Shown here piece after piece: positions 56,254 through 64,000 of a stretch of DNA of 64,000 nucleotides. The translations under genes were made by a program, and so were the position numbers. The DNA is from Amycolatopsis sp. DSM 110486 (GTDB taxonomy: Bacteria > Actinomycetota > Actinomycetes > Mycobacteriales > Pseudonocardiaceae): positions 806,001 through 870,000 of the forward strand of contig NZ_CP080519.1 in NCBI RefSeq assembly GCF_019468465.1, in the 5' to 3' direction. The stretch's first letter is position 1. Every line of letters begins with the position of its first letter. The notes under the pieces are model-generated. The model was not told the origin of the DNA. It was given only the letters and a program-made list of their open reading frames with translations, and did no database searches.

Positions 56254-57959
56254 GACCGGTCCCTGTCCTTCGTGAGGCGCCGAGCGAGGAACGGCGGACC
56301 GATCACGAGCCCGAGCAGCAGCGCGACGGCCACGGACGTGAGCAGCGCGGCCGTGGCGTCGTCGCGCTGGGCGAGCGACACGGGCACGGAAGAGCCGCCG
56401 TCGGCGAGGTTCTGCGTGCCGACGGGCAGGCCGGTGTCGGGGTCGATCGCACCGCCGCCGGGCCCGTTGGTCGTGCCTGGCGCGCCCGGGTTCGAGCTCG
56501 TGTTTCCCGGCGTGCCGGCCGTGCCGCCGGTGTTGCCCGCCGTGCCACCCGGTCCTCCGGTGGAGTTCGAACGGCCGCCCGGGCCGCCGTTGTTCGGAGT
56601 CGAGGATTTCGCGCCGCCGGTGCCGGTAGTGCACTGGACCACGCCGATCTTGTCGCACGGCGAGGGTTGCGGGGCGTTCTTGGCCAGCAGGTTCGTGCCG
56701 TCCGGCGAGAACGTCGGGTTGTTGCACTTCGTGATGTCAGTGGGCTTCTTCGTCGAGCCGGGGATCCGGGCCACCTGGTTCAGGCCGGCCTTCACGAGGT
56801 TGATCGGCAGCGGCGAGTAACCCAGCTGGTCGGCCTGTTGCTGGCCCTCGCACAGGAAGTAGTAGGCGAAGTCCGACAGCGTCCGTCCTTTTTCGACGGT
56901 GAACGGCGCCGTCGGCGTCGTCGGCAGGATCATGTAGCTGTAGCTGGACAGCGGATACGTGCGCGGGTCGGAGTTCGTGTAGACGGCCCCGAGCTCCTGC
57001 GTCAGGTCCGGTTTGATTTGGGCCGCGAGCAGCGCGACCGCGACGCTCGGCGCTTTCGGCTCGATGTAGTACCCGGCCTGGTTGAGCACCTTGGCGATGG
57101 GGAACCCGGCGTTGCGCGCGTAGGAGTACTCGACGTAGGTGATCGCGCCCTCGCTCTGGTCCTGCCGCACGAAGTTCGTGACGCCGAGCGAGCCCGACTG
57201 CCCGATCATCGGCGGCACGAGCGGGTAGTTCGAGGTGAACCCGCATGGCGTGGCACGCCCGGCCTTGCGGCAGAAGGCGTCCCACAGTGAGCCGTACTGG
57301 CGGGCCATGTAGGTGGTGAACTGCGCGCTGGTGCCCGAGCCGTCCGAGCGCACCACGGGGATGATCTTGCGGGCCGGCAGCGTCAGGCCCGGGTTGTCGG
57401 TCTTGATCTGCGGATCGGCCCAGCTGGTGATGGCGCCGGTGAAGATCCCGGTCAAGGTCTTGCCCGAGAGCCGCAGGTTCGTCACGCGGGTGTTGCCGAT
57501 GTGCAGGTTGTACATGAACGCGGTGCCACCGGCGACGATCGGCATGTACGCGAAGCCGCGGTTGGTCGGCGCGACGTCGGTGACGCCGGCGTCGGTCAGA
57601 CCGTACGGGATCTCCGAGACACCGAAGTCGACCTGGCCCGCCTTGAACTGGTTGCGCCCGTCGGTCGAACCGGTGGCGGCGTAGCTGATCCGCATGCCGT
57701 ACTGGCCGACGTTCTTGCGCCACTGATCGAGCGCGTTCGAGCTCCACGTGGACCCCGCGCCGCTGATGGGCACGTAGCCCTGCGCGAACGCGGTGCTCTG
57801 GCCGAGCAGCACCAGCGCCAGCGCGAGCGCGACCGAGCGGAAGAACCGCCTTTTCCCAATCCGGCCAAAAGTAGGCCGGCCCCCACGCGGCACGTAACCT
57901 TTGCGACGACCGCATTCGGCCGTGACTGTGGTCGGATTGGGAACGATCGGCACAGTCAC
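56250..57959 (-). CDS. pstS: Phosphate-binding protein with C-terminal membrane anchor
   Basis: A 569-residue PstS-like protein from GTG 57959. After a signal segment (FFRSVALALALVLLGQSTAFA) the ligand-binding domain shows YVPISGAGSTWSSNALDQW, GVSEIPYGL and VVRSDGSGTSAQFTTYM, the classical phosphate-contact loops. Instead of a lipobox it has a Gly/Asn/Thr-rich linker (about 440-520) and a C-terminal membrane helix (LLTSVAVALLLGLVIGPPFL), an unusual type I topology. The start overlaps the pstA stop by GTGA. GGGGGAG precedes it. Confidence 0.9.
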   Translation of the reverse strand: MTVPIVPNPTTVTAECGRRKGYVPRGGRPTFGRIGKRRFFRSVALALALVLLGQSTAFAQGYVPISGAGSTWSSNALDQWRKNVGQYGMRISYAATGSTDGRNQFKAGQVDFGVSEIPYGLTDAGVTDVAPTNRGFAYMPIVAGGTAFMYNLHIGNTRVTNLRLSGKTLTGIFTGAITSWADPQIKTDNPGLTLPARKIIPVVRSDGSGTSAQFTTYMARQYGSLWDAFCRKAGRATPCGFTSNYPLVPPMIGQSGSLGVTNFVRQDQSEGAITYVEYSYARNAGFPIAKVLNQAGYYIEPKAPSVAVALLAAQIKPDLTQELGAVYTNSDPRTYPLSSYSYMILPTTPTAPFTVEKGRTLSDFAYYFLCEGQQQADQLGYSPLPINLVKAGLNQVARIPGSTKKPTDITKCNNPTFSPDGTNLLAKNAPQPSPCDKIGVVQCTTGTGGAKSSTPNNGGPGGRSNSTGGPGGTAGNTGGTAGTPGNTSSNPGAPGTTNGPGGGAIDPDTGLPVGTQNLADGGSSVPVSLAQRDDATAALLTSVAVALLLGLVIGPPFLARRLTKDRDRS

Positions 57960-59155
57960 TGCTGCTCCCCCTGCATCCTCTGAATGAACCGTTCCCGGTC
58001 GGCGGCCGAGGCGCGTTCCCGGCGCCGGCGTCCGCCGCGGGTCAGCTCTCCGGCCGGGCGGCCGCCCGCCAGCCGGGCGATCACGAACAGCACGAGCACC
58101 AGCAGCATCAGCACGGCCGCGGCGCCGAACCCGCGGGCCTTCATCGCTTCCTCCGGCGAAGTGACGAGCGAGAAAGTCTCCAGCGGCAAGGAGATCTGCG
58201 GTCCCGAGAACGGGTCGGCGTTGAGGTAGGCGGTGAACCCGGCGGTGATCAGCACCGGGGACGTTTCGCCGATGCCGCGCGCGGTGCCGAGCAGGATCGC
58301 GGTGGTCAGCCCCGAGCGCGCGGTCGGCAGCACGACGTGCCACACCGTGCGCAGCTGCCCGGCGCCCAGCGCGAGCGACGCTTCTCGCAGCGAGCCGGGC
58401 ACGAGCCGGATCACCACGTCGGAGGCTCGGATCACGATCGGCAGCATCATCACGCTGATCGCGCAACCCGCGGCCAGGCCCGATTTCTCCAGCCCCAGCG
58501 AGAGGATCAGCGCGGCGTAGACGAACAGACCGGCCACGATGGACGGCAGCGCGGTCATCGCGTCGACGATCGTGCGCACCAGGCGCGAGAAGAAGCCGCG
58601 GGTCTCGTTGAGGAACACCGCGCACGTCAGTCCCAAGGGGACGGTGAGCACGAGCGCGATGGCGATCTGCTCCAGCGTGCCGACCGCCGCGTGGATGATG
58701 CCGCCCTGGCTCAGCGGGTCGAGCGGGCCGGCGTTGGCCATGTCCTCGGTGAAGAAGTTCCAGTGGCTCAAGGCGTCGATGCCGCGCACCAGCGGGTAGC
58801 CGACGATCGTGATGAGCGACAGCAACGCGAACGCGGCGAGGCTGTGGACGACCGCGGAGACCAGGCGGTCGCGGACCGTCAGCGCGTTGTCGGTCAGGGA
58901 GACCAGCAGCGCGTAGAGGCCCAGGAAGAGCAGCCACGCGATCGCGAGGAACCCGATCGCGCCGCCGAACGGGGCGAGCTGGGTGAACACGATCGCGGTC
59001 AGCGCGACGGCGGCGACGAGCGCGCCCACGACGTTCACCGTGTCCGCGCGGCGGCCGGGGCGGGTGACCCTCCGGCGTTCGGGCGTTTCGGGTGTGTCGT
59101 CGAACTCGGGGAGTTCGGGGATCTCCGGGGTTTCCCGGGTGTCCAGGGCGGTCAT
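57956..59155 (-). CDS. pstA: Phosphate ABC transporter permease PstA
   Basis: A 399-residue membrane protein with an acidic Pro/Glu-rich N-terminal about 30 residues, eight hydrophobic segments and the coupling-helix region REASLALGAGQLRTVWHVVL with GIGETSPVL, typical of PstA. It partners with PstC. Start ATG 59155 overlaps the pstC stop by ATGA; the stop overlaps pstS by 4 bases. Confidence 0.93.
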   Translation of the reverse strand: MTALDTRETPEIPELPEFDDTPETPERRRVTRPGRRADTVNVVGALVAAVALTAIVFTQLAPFGGAIGFLAIAWLLFLGLYALLVSLTDNALTVRDRLVSAVVHSLAAFALLSLITIVGYPLVRGIDALSHWNFFTEDMANAGPLDPLSQGGIIHAAVGTLEQIAIALVLTVPLGLTCAVFLNETRGFFSRLVRTIVDAMTALPSIVAGLFVYAALILSLGLEKSGLAAGCAISVMMLPIVIRASDVVIRLVPGSLREASLALGAGQLRTVWHVVLPTARSGLTTAILLGTARGIGETSPVLITAGFTAYLNADPFSGPQISLPLETFSLVTSPEEAMKARGFGAAAVLMLLVLVLFVIARLAGGRPAGELTRGGRRRRERASAADRERFIQRMQGEQQ

Positions 59156-60159
59156 GCCTCACTCCCCTGTCCGGAGCGGCTGCGCGCGATGATCGCGGAC
59201 GCGCCGAAGTTGACGACGAGCGTGAGGGCGAACAGCGCGAGCCCGGCCGCCATCAGCGCCGAGAGACCGAACGGGCTGGCCGCGCCCCACTGCTGGGCGA
59301 TGAGCGCCGACACGGAGTTCGCGCCGCTCTGCAGCACGTGTGGCTGGATCGTGAAGACGGGGGCGATGATCATGTACACCGCGATGGTCTCGCCGAGCGC
59401 GCGGCCGAGGCCGAGCATGGTGCCGCCGATCATCCCGCCGCGGCCGTAGGGCAGCACGACGCTGCGGATCATGCCCCAGCGCGTGGCGCCGAGCGCATAC
59501 GCGCCTTCCCGTTCTCCGGGTGGCGCCTGGGAAAACGACTCCCGCATGACCGAGCAGGTGATCGGCATCACCATCATCCCGACGACCAGGCCGGCGAAGA
59601 AGGTAGAGCTGGCGAACACCGTCTGGCTGCTCAGGGGATCGTTCGCGTCGTAACCGTCCACTGTGAACAGCGGGAACCAGCCGAGGTGCACCGAGAGCCA
59701 CCGCGGCACGTCGAGCAGGTTCCACTGCAGGAACACCGCACCGAAGAGGCCGTAGACCACGCTCGGGACGGCGGCCATGAGGTCCACCAGGCTGATCAGC
59801 ACCCGCTTCGGCCGCGGCGGCGCGTACTCCGAGATGTACAGCGCCACTCCGCAGGCCAGCGGAAAGGCCACGCACAGCGCGGTTCCGGCGATGAGCAGCG
59901 TGCCGACGAGCACCGCGGCGATGCCGAAGTTGCCGGAGTCGGGCTGCCAGGCCTGCGTGGTGAGAAAGGACAGTCCGGACCGGCCGAGCGCCTGGCTTCC
60001 GTTCTTCAGCAGGAAACCGCCGACCACCACCATGATCGTGAGCACCAGCAGCCCGGCACCCAGCAGTGCCAGGCGGAAGAAGCGGTCGGCGCCGCCGGGT
60101 CTTCCGGTCTTCCGGCGGGCCTGCGTTTCCCCGCCGGCGTGTTCGAGTACCCCAGTCAT
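59152..60159 (-). CDS. pstC: Phosphate ABC transporter permease PstC
   Basis: A 335-residue permease. Six or more membrane segments, with REGAYALGATRWGMIRSVVL and GLGRALGETIAVYM as the EAA-type coupling loop of PstC. ATG 60159 is preceded by AGGAGGGG at 4-11 bases; the frame beyond it is not supported. It is the first gene of the pst/surface cluster. Candidate PhoP-like GTTCGTC and GTTAATG units spaced 11 bases lie about 75 bases upstream. Confidence 0.93.
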   Translation of the reverse strand: MTGVLEHAGGETQARRKTGRPGGADRFFRLALLGAGLLVLTIMVVVGGFLLKNGSQALGRSGLSFLTTQAWQPDSGNFGIAAVLVGTLLIAGTALCVAFPLACGVALYISEYAPPRPKRVLISLVDLMAAVPSVVYGLFGAVFLQWNLLDVPRWLSVHLGWFPLFTVDGYDANDPLSSQTVFASSTFFAGLVVGMMVMPITCSVMRESFSQAPPGEREGAYALGATRWGMIRSVVLPYGRGGMIGGTMLGLGRALGETIAVYMIIAPVFTIQPHVLQSGANSVSALIAQQWGAASPFGLSALMAAGLALFALTLVVNFGASAIIARSRSGQGSEA

Positions 60160-60231
60160 GTCCCCTCCTCTCCGAATCACGCACGCGCAGCTTTACCCGG
60201 ACAGCTGTCTCAGGCCGGGCAAAAACATTAA

Positions 60232-60615
60232 CTACGGACGAACACGCGTTCGGTTGATCTCGCGGCTGGATTCGGCCAGTTGATGAAAAGAACTACCCGA
60301 ATTGATCGCGTGCAGGCGGCGGCGGTACTTGCGGCTGGACACCCCCACCGACGTTCCGTCCAGGCGGAGCTGCCAGAGCCACATCCCCTGCTCGTCGCGC
60401 ACGGTCAAGACTTCCGCGAGCTTGAGACCGGCCTTGAGCGTCTGCACCGCGAAGGCACAGGAATCACCATCAGGGAAGGAATTAACCGACTGTGCGATGC
60501 TGCGGTTGTTGGCTGAGAGAAAACGCCACATGACGGCCCACCCCGCATCGGAATGCGCTCGTCCATTCAGTCCAGCAACCGAGATGGACACCATCTCGAA
60601 CCGAGGCTCGGCCAT
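60232..60615 (-). CDS. Hypothetical protein (DUF1508-like), 127 residues
   Basis: ATG 60615 follows AAAGGAAAA. The product contains WAVMWRFLSANNRSIAQSVN, DSCAFAVQTLKAGLK and GMWLWQLRLDGTSVGVSSRK, a two-strand plus helix pattern reminiscent of DUF1508/YegP proteins, where short units of R-x-x-L/N-x-x-I-x-x-S are repeated. It is cytoplasmic, without a signal peptide. It precedes pstC on the same strand by 72 bases, and its 3' end covers part of the pst promoter region. Confidence 0.55.
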   Translation of the reverse strand: MAEPRFEMVSISVAGLNGRAHSDAGWAVMWRFLSANNRSIAQSVNSFPDGDSCAFAVQTLKAGLKLAEVLTVRDEQGMWLWQLRLDGTSVGVSSRKYRRRLHAINSGSSFHQLAESSREINRTRVRP

Positions 60616-61023
60616 CGTTTTCCTTTATTCCAGCGGTCCCCGACCGACGCGCTCAGGCTCACCCACGTCGGTATACGCCAGCCGAACAACGGGCAGCGCG
60701 CACGTGCTCCAACCGTTCACAGGGGATTAAACGCACACTCGGGTCGAGCACCCCGCATCCGGCGATCCGGGTGGCGGCTCGATCCGGGCGCGCCGGACGG
60801 TGACGTGCGCGACGGCTACCACCGCGGCCGACCCGAGCACCAGGGCAGCGTTCACGGCAGGGACGAATCTACCCTGCCCGTTTGCCCGCAACGGTGGGCT
60901 TTCGCCGACAGGGCAACACTTCTTCCCCACCTTCACCTCGATGTGACAAAAGCACCGGGTACGCCCCGATGCCGTGTCATGATCACCACGAAGGTTCGAG
61001 CGCGAGCAGGACTGGAGAGAATC
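60616..61023. other. Intergenic region with hairpin and a possible tiny membrane ORF
   Basis: About 400 bases. A stem GGCAGGG (60856-60862)/CCCTGCC (60872-60878) is visible. On the minus strand GTG 60855 to 60727 could encode 42 residues with one membrane segment (VNAALVLGSAAVVAVAHV), but no ribosome-binding site supports it. Promoters of both flanking genes should lie here. Confidence 0.35.
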
Positions 61024-61251
61024 GTGAAGCTCAGCAGCAAGGTCGTCGCCACGGGACTGGTCGCCGGCGCGTTGGTCCTCGGCGGGAACGCGATCGCCTT
61101 GGCCCAGACGGTGATCGCGACGTATGACAACGAGCCCGCGTGCCGCGTCGGGCTGGCGGTGTACGCGGTCGGCCACCCGGGCGCTTCGCTCGACTGCCAG
61201 AGGATCACCATCAGCGGTGGCCAGATCCGCTATTGGCTCGTGCAGAACTAG
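61024..61251 (+). CDS. Small secreted protein, 75 residues
   Basis: GTG 61024 with GGAGAG 4-9 bases upstream. A signal peptide (KVVATGLVAGALVLGGNAIA, cleavage after ALA) leaves a mature peptide of about 45 residues with two Cys (EPACRVGLAV, ASLDCQRITI) likely forming a disulfide, ending IRYWLVQN. The family is not recognised; small two-Cys secreted proteins of this kind are common in actinomycetes. Confidence 0.7.
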   Translation: MKLSSKVVATGLVAGALVLGGNAIALAQTVIATYDNEPACRVGLAVYAVGHPGASLDCQRITISGGQIRYWLVQN

Positions 61252-61480
61252 TCGTCCAGTTCCCGGGAAAGTGCGCCGCGCACCGTGCGGCGCACTTTCC
61301 GCCGTTCGGAGCAGTTCAAGAGCCGCGACGAACCCCGCCTTGCTCAGGGCCGGCTTTCGTCCACAGTGGATCACCCGGGTCTCACGAGTGACGAGGTAGC
61401 GGTGCTCGCGTCCGCCGTGGCAGCCTTGTCCCGCAAGGGTCTTTTCCGGCACCGGTCCGACCTGCGAAGAGGAGAGCACC

Positions 61481-61996
61481 ATGGAGACCTGGGACGCCAT
61501 TCGCGCCCGTCGCAACGTGCGCAGCTACACCGGCGAGCCGGTGGCCGAAGAACACCTCACGCGGATCGCCGAGGCCGGCTGGCGCTCACCCTCGGCGTCG
61601 AACCGCCAGCACTGGGACTTCGTGCTCGTGACCGACCGCGCGCAGCTGCGTGAGCTCTCCACGGTCTGGCAGGGCGCCGGGCACCTCGCCGGCGCCCAGG
61701 CCGCGATCGTGCTGGTGGTGCCCGAACCGGCCGACGACCGAACGCGCGTGCTCGACCAGTACGACCTCGGACAGGCCACCTACGCGATGATGCTCGCGGC
61801 CGCCGACCTCGGCATCGGCACCGGGCACTCCTCGATCGGCGACCAGGACCGGGCGCGCGAGATCCTCGGGGTGCCGGGCGACCACGTCGTGTCGCTCATG
61901 CTGGCCATCGGCTACCCCGCCGACCGGCCGCTCCGGCCCATCAAGAACCCCACGCGCCGCCCGTTCGACGAGGTCGTGCACCGCGGCCGGTGGTGA
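61481..61996 (+). CDS. Nitroreductase family protein
   Basis: A 171-residue FMN-dependent oxidoreductase. AIRARRNVRSYTGEPV is the FMN phosphate-binding start, WRSPSASNRQHWDFVLV the second contact and ATYAMMLAAADLGIGTG the dimer-interface helix. It probably reduces nitroaromatics or quinones with NAD(P)H. ATG 61481 has GAGGAG 6-11 bases upstream. Confidence 0.93.
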   Translation: METWDAIRARRNVRSYTGEPVAEEHLTRIAEAGWRSPSASNRQHWDFVLVTDRAQLRELSTVWQGAGHLAGAQAAIVLVVPEPADDRTRVLDQYDLGQATYAMMLAAADLGIGTGHSSIGDQDRAREILGVPGDHVVSLMLAIGYPADRPLRPIKNPTRRPFDEVVHRGRW

Positions 61997-62148
61997 CCGT
62001 TTCGAGCACGCTCGAAAGGCTTGTCCGCCCACCTCGGCGTGCCCAGGATGGGTGCCGTGGCGACCGCCCCGCCCTGTGACCAGCTCGACCATGGCGCCTG
62101 ACCAGGCGCCGTCCGATGCCGGGGGTACGCCGCACCCTGGTGGGGGAC

Positions 62149-62240
62149 GGTGCGGCGGTGGCGAGACGAGCGCCGTCGGGGGCGAAGGCGACTGAGCCGA
62201 CCACGTCGGTGTGGCCGGTGAGCGCCGGCCTGCTGCGAAA
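62149..62240 (-). pseudogene. WD40-repeat remnant
   Basis: The minus strand reads RPALTGHTDVVGSVAFAPDG then ARLATAA, one canonical WD40 blade start, in a frame with no start codon or continuation. It lies just upstream of the nitroreductase end and downstream of the dipZ-like gene. It is probably the last trace of a WD40 protein gene. Confidence 0.6.
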
Positions 62241-62242
62241 CG

Positions 62243-63829
62243 TCAGCCGAACGTGAACGAGTACGCCTGCAATCCCGGGCTCAGCTTCAGCGTCACCGTG
62301 CCCTGCTGGGGCGTCGGGGTCTGGACGACGGCGTGGATGTCCGGGCTCCCGGACACCGGGATCGTCTTCGTGACGCCACCGACGGTCGCGGTGACGGTGC
62401 CCGTGCCGCCGACGTCGAGGTAGACCGCTGAGGCGTCGTAGGTGAGCGTGAGGGAGGCGTCGTCGCCTGCGGTGAGGTACTCGGGGGTCGTGGTCCACTT
62501 GCCCTGGAGGTCGATGGGCGCGCCGCCGGCGCCGCTGCGCTCGGAGCCCAGGTAGGTTTCCGGGCTCTGCAACGGGTTCGTGGGGGTGTCGTCGGCGACG
62601 TCGGTGCGCGGCGGGAGCGTCTGACTCGGGTTGGCGGTGGTCAGCAGCTCGCGGATGAGCGACTCGGTGCCGTCGTAGTCGCCTTCGCCGAGGGAGACGT
62701 GGCGGACCTGCCCGGTGGCGTCGGCGAGGTACTCGGCGGGCCAGGACTCGTTCTTGAACGCGTTCCAGGTGGCGTAGTCGTTGTCGATCGCCACGGGGTA
62801 GGTGATGTGCTGACGGGCAGTGCCGGCCGCGACGTTGGCGGGGACGTGCTCGAACGCGTACTCCGGCGTGTGGACGCCGACGATCTCCAGGCCCGCGTCG
62901 TGGTAGCGCTGGTACCACGCCTCGACGTGCGGGATGGCGCGCTGGCAGTTGATGCACGAGTACGCCCAGAAGTCGTAGAGCACGACTTTCCCTTGCAGCG
63001 CGGCCGGTTTCCCGCCGGGAGTATTCAGCCACTGGTTGATGCCGACCAGCTGCGGCGCGGTGCCGCAGTCCTGCAGCTCGTCGGATGGGTCGCACGCCTG
63101 CAGGCTGCCGCCGCCTCCGACCTTGTCCGCGCCGAGGGCCTGGTTCAGCCCCGCGGTGTAGTCCGGGATGGCGCGCTGCAACGCGTCGGTGACGTTGAAC
63201 GTGAGCGCGACGGCCAGCCCGATCACCACGATCCCCGCGGCGATGCGGACTTGGCGCTGCCGGTCCCGGAACGCCTTCACCCGCTCGGCGACGCGGTTGC
63301 CGGCCATCGCGAAGAACAGCAGCGGAATCGCCGTGCCGATGGCGAACGCGATGGTGAGCGCGACCGTCGACGTGCCGATCGTGTGCGTCGCGCCGGCCAC
63401 GGTGATGGCCGCGAGGACCGGCCCCGCGCACGGCACGTAAACGGTGCCGAGCGCGAGCCCGAGCACGAACGCACCGCGGTCGCCCGGCACGGATTTGCGG
63501 CCCAGCCGGACAAATGGGCGTTCCAGGAGGTCTTGCACGCGCGGGAACATCATCGCGACGCCGAGCACCACCAGCACCACGAGCCCCGCCCAGCGCAGCA
63601 CGTCGCCGGGCAGGTGCAGCGCGGCGAGCACGAGCGTGCCGAGGAGCGTGACGAGGCTGAAGCTCAACGCCAGCCCCGCGACGATGAGGAACGGCCGGCG
63701 ACGCGTCGGCTCCGTGCCGGTTTTGCGCGCGCCGCTTGCCCCGCCCGTCATGAACAACACCGGCAGAACCGGCAGAACGCAGGGCGAAATGCCGGTGATC
63801 AGCCCGCCCACCAAGCCGATCAGCACCAA
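62243..63829 (-). CDS. dipZ: DipZ-like fusion of CcdA membrane domain, thioredoxin/TlpA domain and C-terminal beta domain
   Basis: A 528-residue protein. The CcdA part has six membrane helices with the two redox cysteines in GISPCVLPVLPV and TVYVPCAGPVLA. The extracytoplasmic redoxin part has WAYSCINCQRAIPHV, a CxxC active site. A C-terminal beta-sandwich (about 410-528) is the third DipZ domain. It transfers electrons from cytoplasmic thioredoxin to exported disulfides. The start is uncertain: TTG 63829 or a CTG at about 63838 closer to GAGGAGG. Confidence 0.92.
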   Translation of the reverse strand: MVLIGLVGGLITGISPCVLPVLPVLFMTGGASGARKTGTEPTRRRPFLIVAGLALSFSLVTLLGTLVLAALHLPGDVLRWAGLVVLVVLGVAMMFPRVQDLLERPFVRLGRKSVPGDRGAFVLGLALGTVYVPCAGPVLAAITVAGATHTIGTSTVALTIAFAIGTAIPLLFFAMAGNRVAERVKAFRDRQRQVRIAAGIVVIGLAVALTFNVTDALQRAIPDYTAGLNQALGADKVGGGGSLQACDPSDELQDCGTAPQLVGINQWLNTPGGKPAALQGKVVLYDFWAYSCINCQRAIPHVEAWYQRYHDAGLEIVGVHTPEYAFEHVPANVAAGTARQHITYPVAIDNDYATWNAFKNESWPAEYLADATGQVRHVSLGEGDYDGTESLIRELLTTANPSQTLPPRTDVADDTPTNPLQSPETYLGSERSGAGGAPIDLQGKWTTTPEYLTAGDDASLTLTYDASAVYLDVGGTGTVTATVGGVTKTIPVSGSPDIHAVVQTPTPQQGTVTLKLSPGLQAYSFTFG

Positions 63830-63907
63830 CGTGATCAGGGTGACCTCCTCTGTCTTCGCACAGAGTAGGCCGGGGACCGGCCGCGGCGGCCGGTCCCGCG
63901 TGGACAG

Positions 63908-64000
63908 TCAGGGATTCGTAACACTCTTGCGCAGCCCGGCCTCTTCCAGCAGCGGCACGATCTGCGTGCCGAAGAAGTCGAGTTCGGGCTGGTAGTCGTA
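63908..64000 (-). CDS. C-terminal fragment, probable LLM-class flavin-dependent oxidoreductase
   Basis: The window ends inside a minus-strand gene whose last 30 codons read YDYQPELDFFGTQIVPLLEE, then AGLRKSVTNP and TGA at 63908-63910. A C terminus of the form F-x-x-xIVPLLEEAGLR is typical of luciferase-like monooxygenases. The assignment rests on this tail only. It precedes dipZ on the same strand by 78 bases. Confidence 0.5.
   Translation of the reverse strand, partial: YDYQPELDFFGTQIVPLLEEAGLRKSVTNP

Noticed and set aside
61941..63431. Minus-strand 496-codon frame overlapping dipZ in another frame
   Set aside because: Out-of-frame shadow of dipZ except for the short WD40-like end, which is reported separately.

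Overview
The window is about 70% G+C. It has frequent GTG/TTG starts, strong third-position GC bias, ROK, MmyB, MarR and ECF regulators, Tat/lipoprotein transporters, a DUF574-type methyltransferase and actinobacterial DnaA-box 9-mers. This is consistent with a chromosomal segment of an actinomycete, most likely Pseudonocardiaceae (Amycolatopsis-like); the genus is an inference. No rRNA, CRISPR array, prophage or intact insertion sequence was found. There are two tRNAs and several gene wrecks.

Layout: 0-6.4 kb holds a nuclease-like 3' fragment, a truncated FAD monooxygenase, an MmyB-type regulator divergent from an SDR, an ECF sigma factor, an NmrA-like reductase and an amidohydrolase. A 645-base intergenic region with hairpins and a decayed 39-bp tandem repeat precedes a large secreted subtilisin-like protease and an aquaporin (7-11 kb). 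A ROK regulator and xylose isomerase (xylA) are divergent around a clear palindromic operator (11.2-13.6 kb). A tightly coupled minus-strand operon (21.3 to 14.3 kb) encodes a ROK regulator, an RbsA/RbsC/RbsB-type sugar importer, a Gfo/Idh/MocA dehydrogenase and a sugar isomerase/epimerase, probably for uptake and oxidation of a polyol or inositol-like sugar. At 21.7-23.4 kb an archaeal-type aspartyl-tRNA synthetase lies behind an Asp-specific T-box leader and carries an unusual in-frame insertion. From 23.5 to 32 kb come a frameshifted secreted protein, an MMPL exporter with a MarR regulator, SDR and aldo/keto reductases, a GNAT enzyme, a methyltransferase, a BNR-repeat secreted protein and a PfpI-like protein. 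A SpoIIE-type phosphatase (33.6-32.0 kb) is divergent from a giant soluble hybrid histidine kinase with nine HAMP-type units (33.7-38.4 kb), whose 3' end runs into tRNA-Gly.

The stretch from tRNA-Pro to about 45.8 kb is a plastic zone: integrase, amidase and possible DNA-ligase remnants, palindromes in lower-GC DNA, and small accessory genes (aldo/keto reductase, deazaflavin-type reductase, AraC regulator, phosphotransferase).

The most distinctive locus is a 13.8-kb minus-strand cluster (60.2 to 46.3 kb). It starts with pstC-pstA-pstS and ends with pstB. Between them lie two more periplasmic-binding-like proteins, a two-Ig-domain protein with a WxL-like C terminus, a DUF916/WxL-interacting-like membrane protein, two further proteins sharing a CIDSFSQ-type domain (one with a LAYTG sorting signal), and a sortase-fold membrane protein that has lost both catalytic His and Cys. 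I read this as a phosphate importer fused genetically to a cell-surface complex, apparently undescribed. The window ends with a small secreted protein, a nitroreductase, a WD40 remnant, a DipZ-like CcdA-thioredoxin protein and the tail of a probable LLM-class flavin oxidoreductase.
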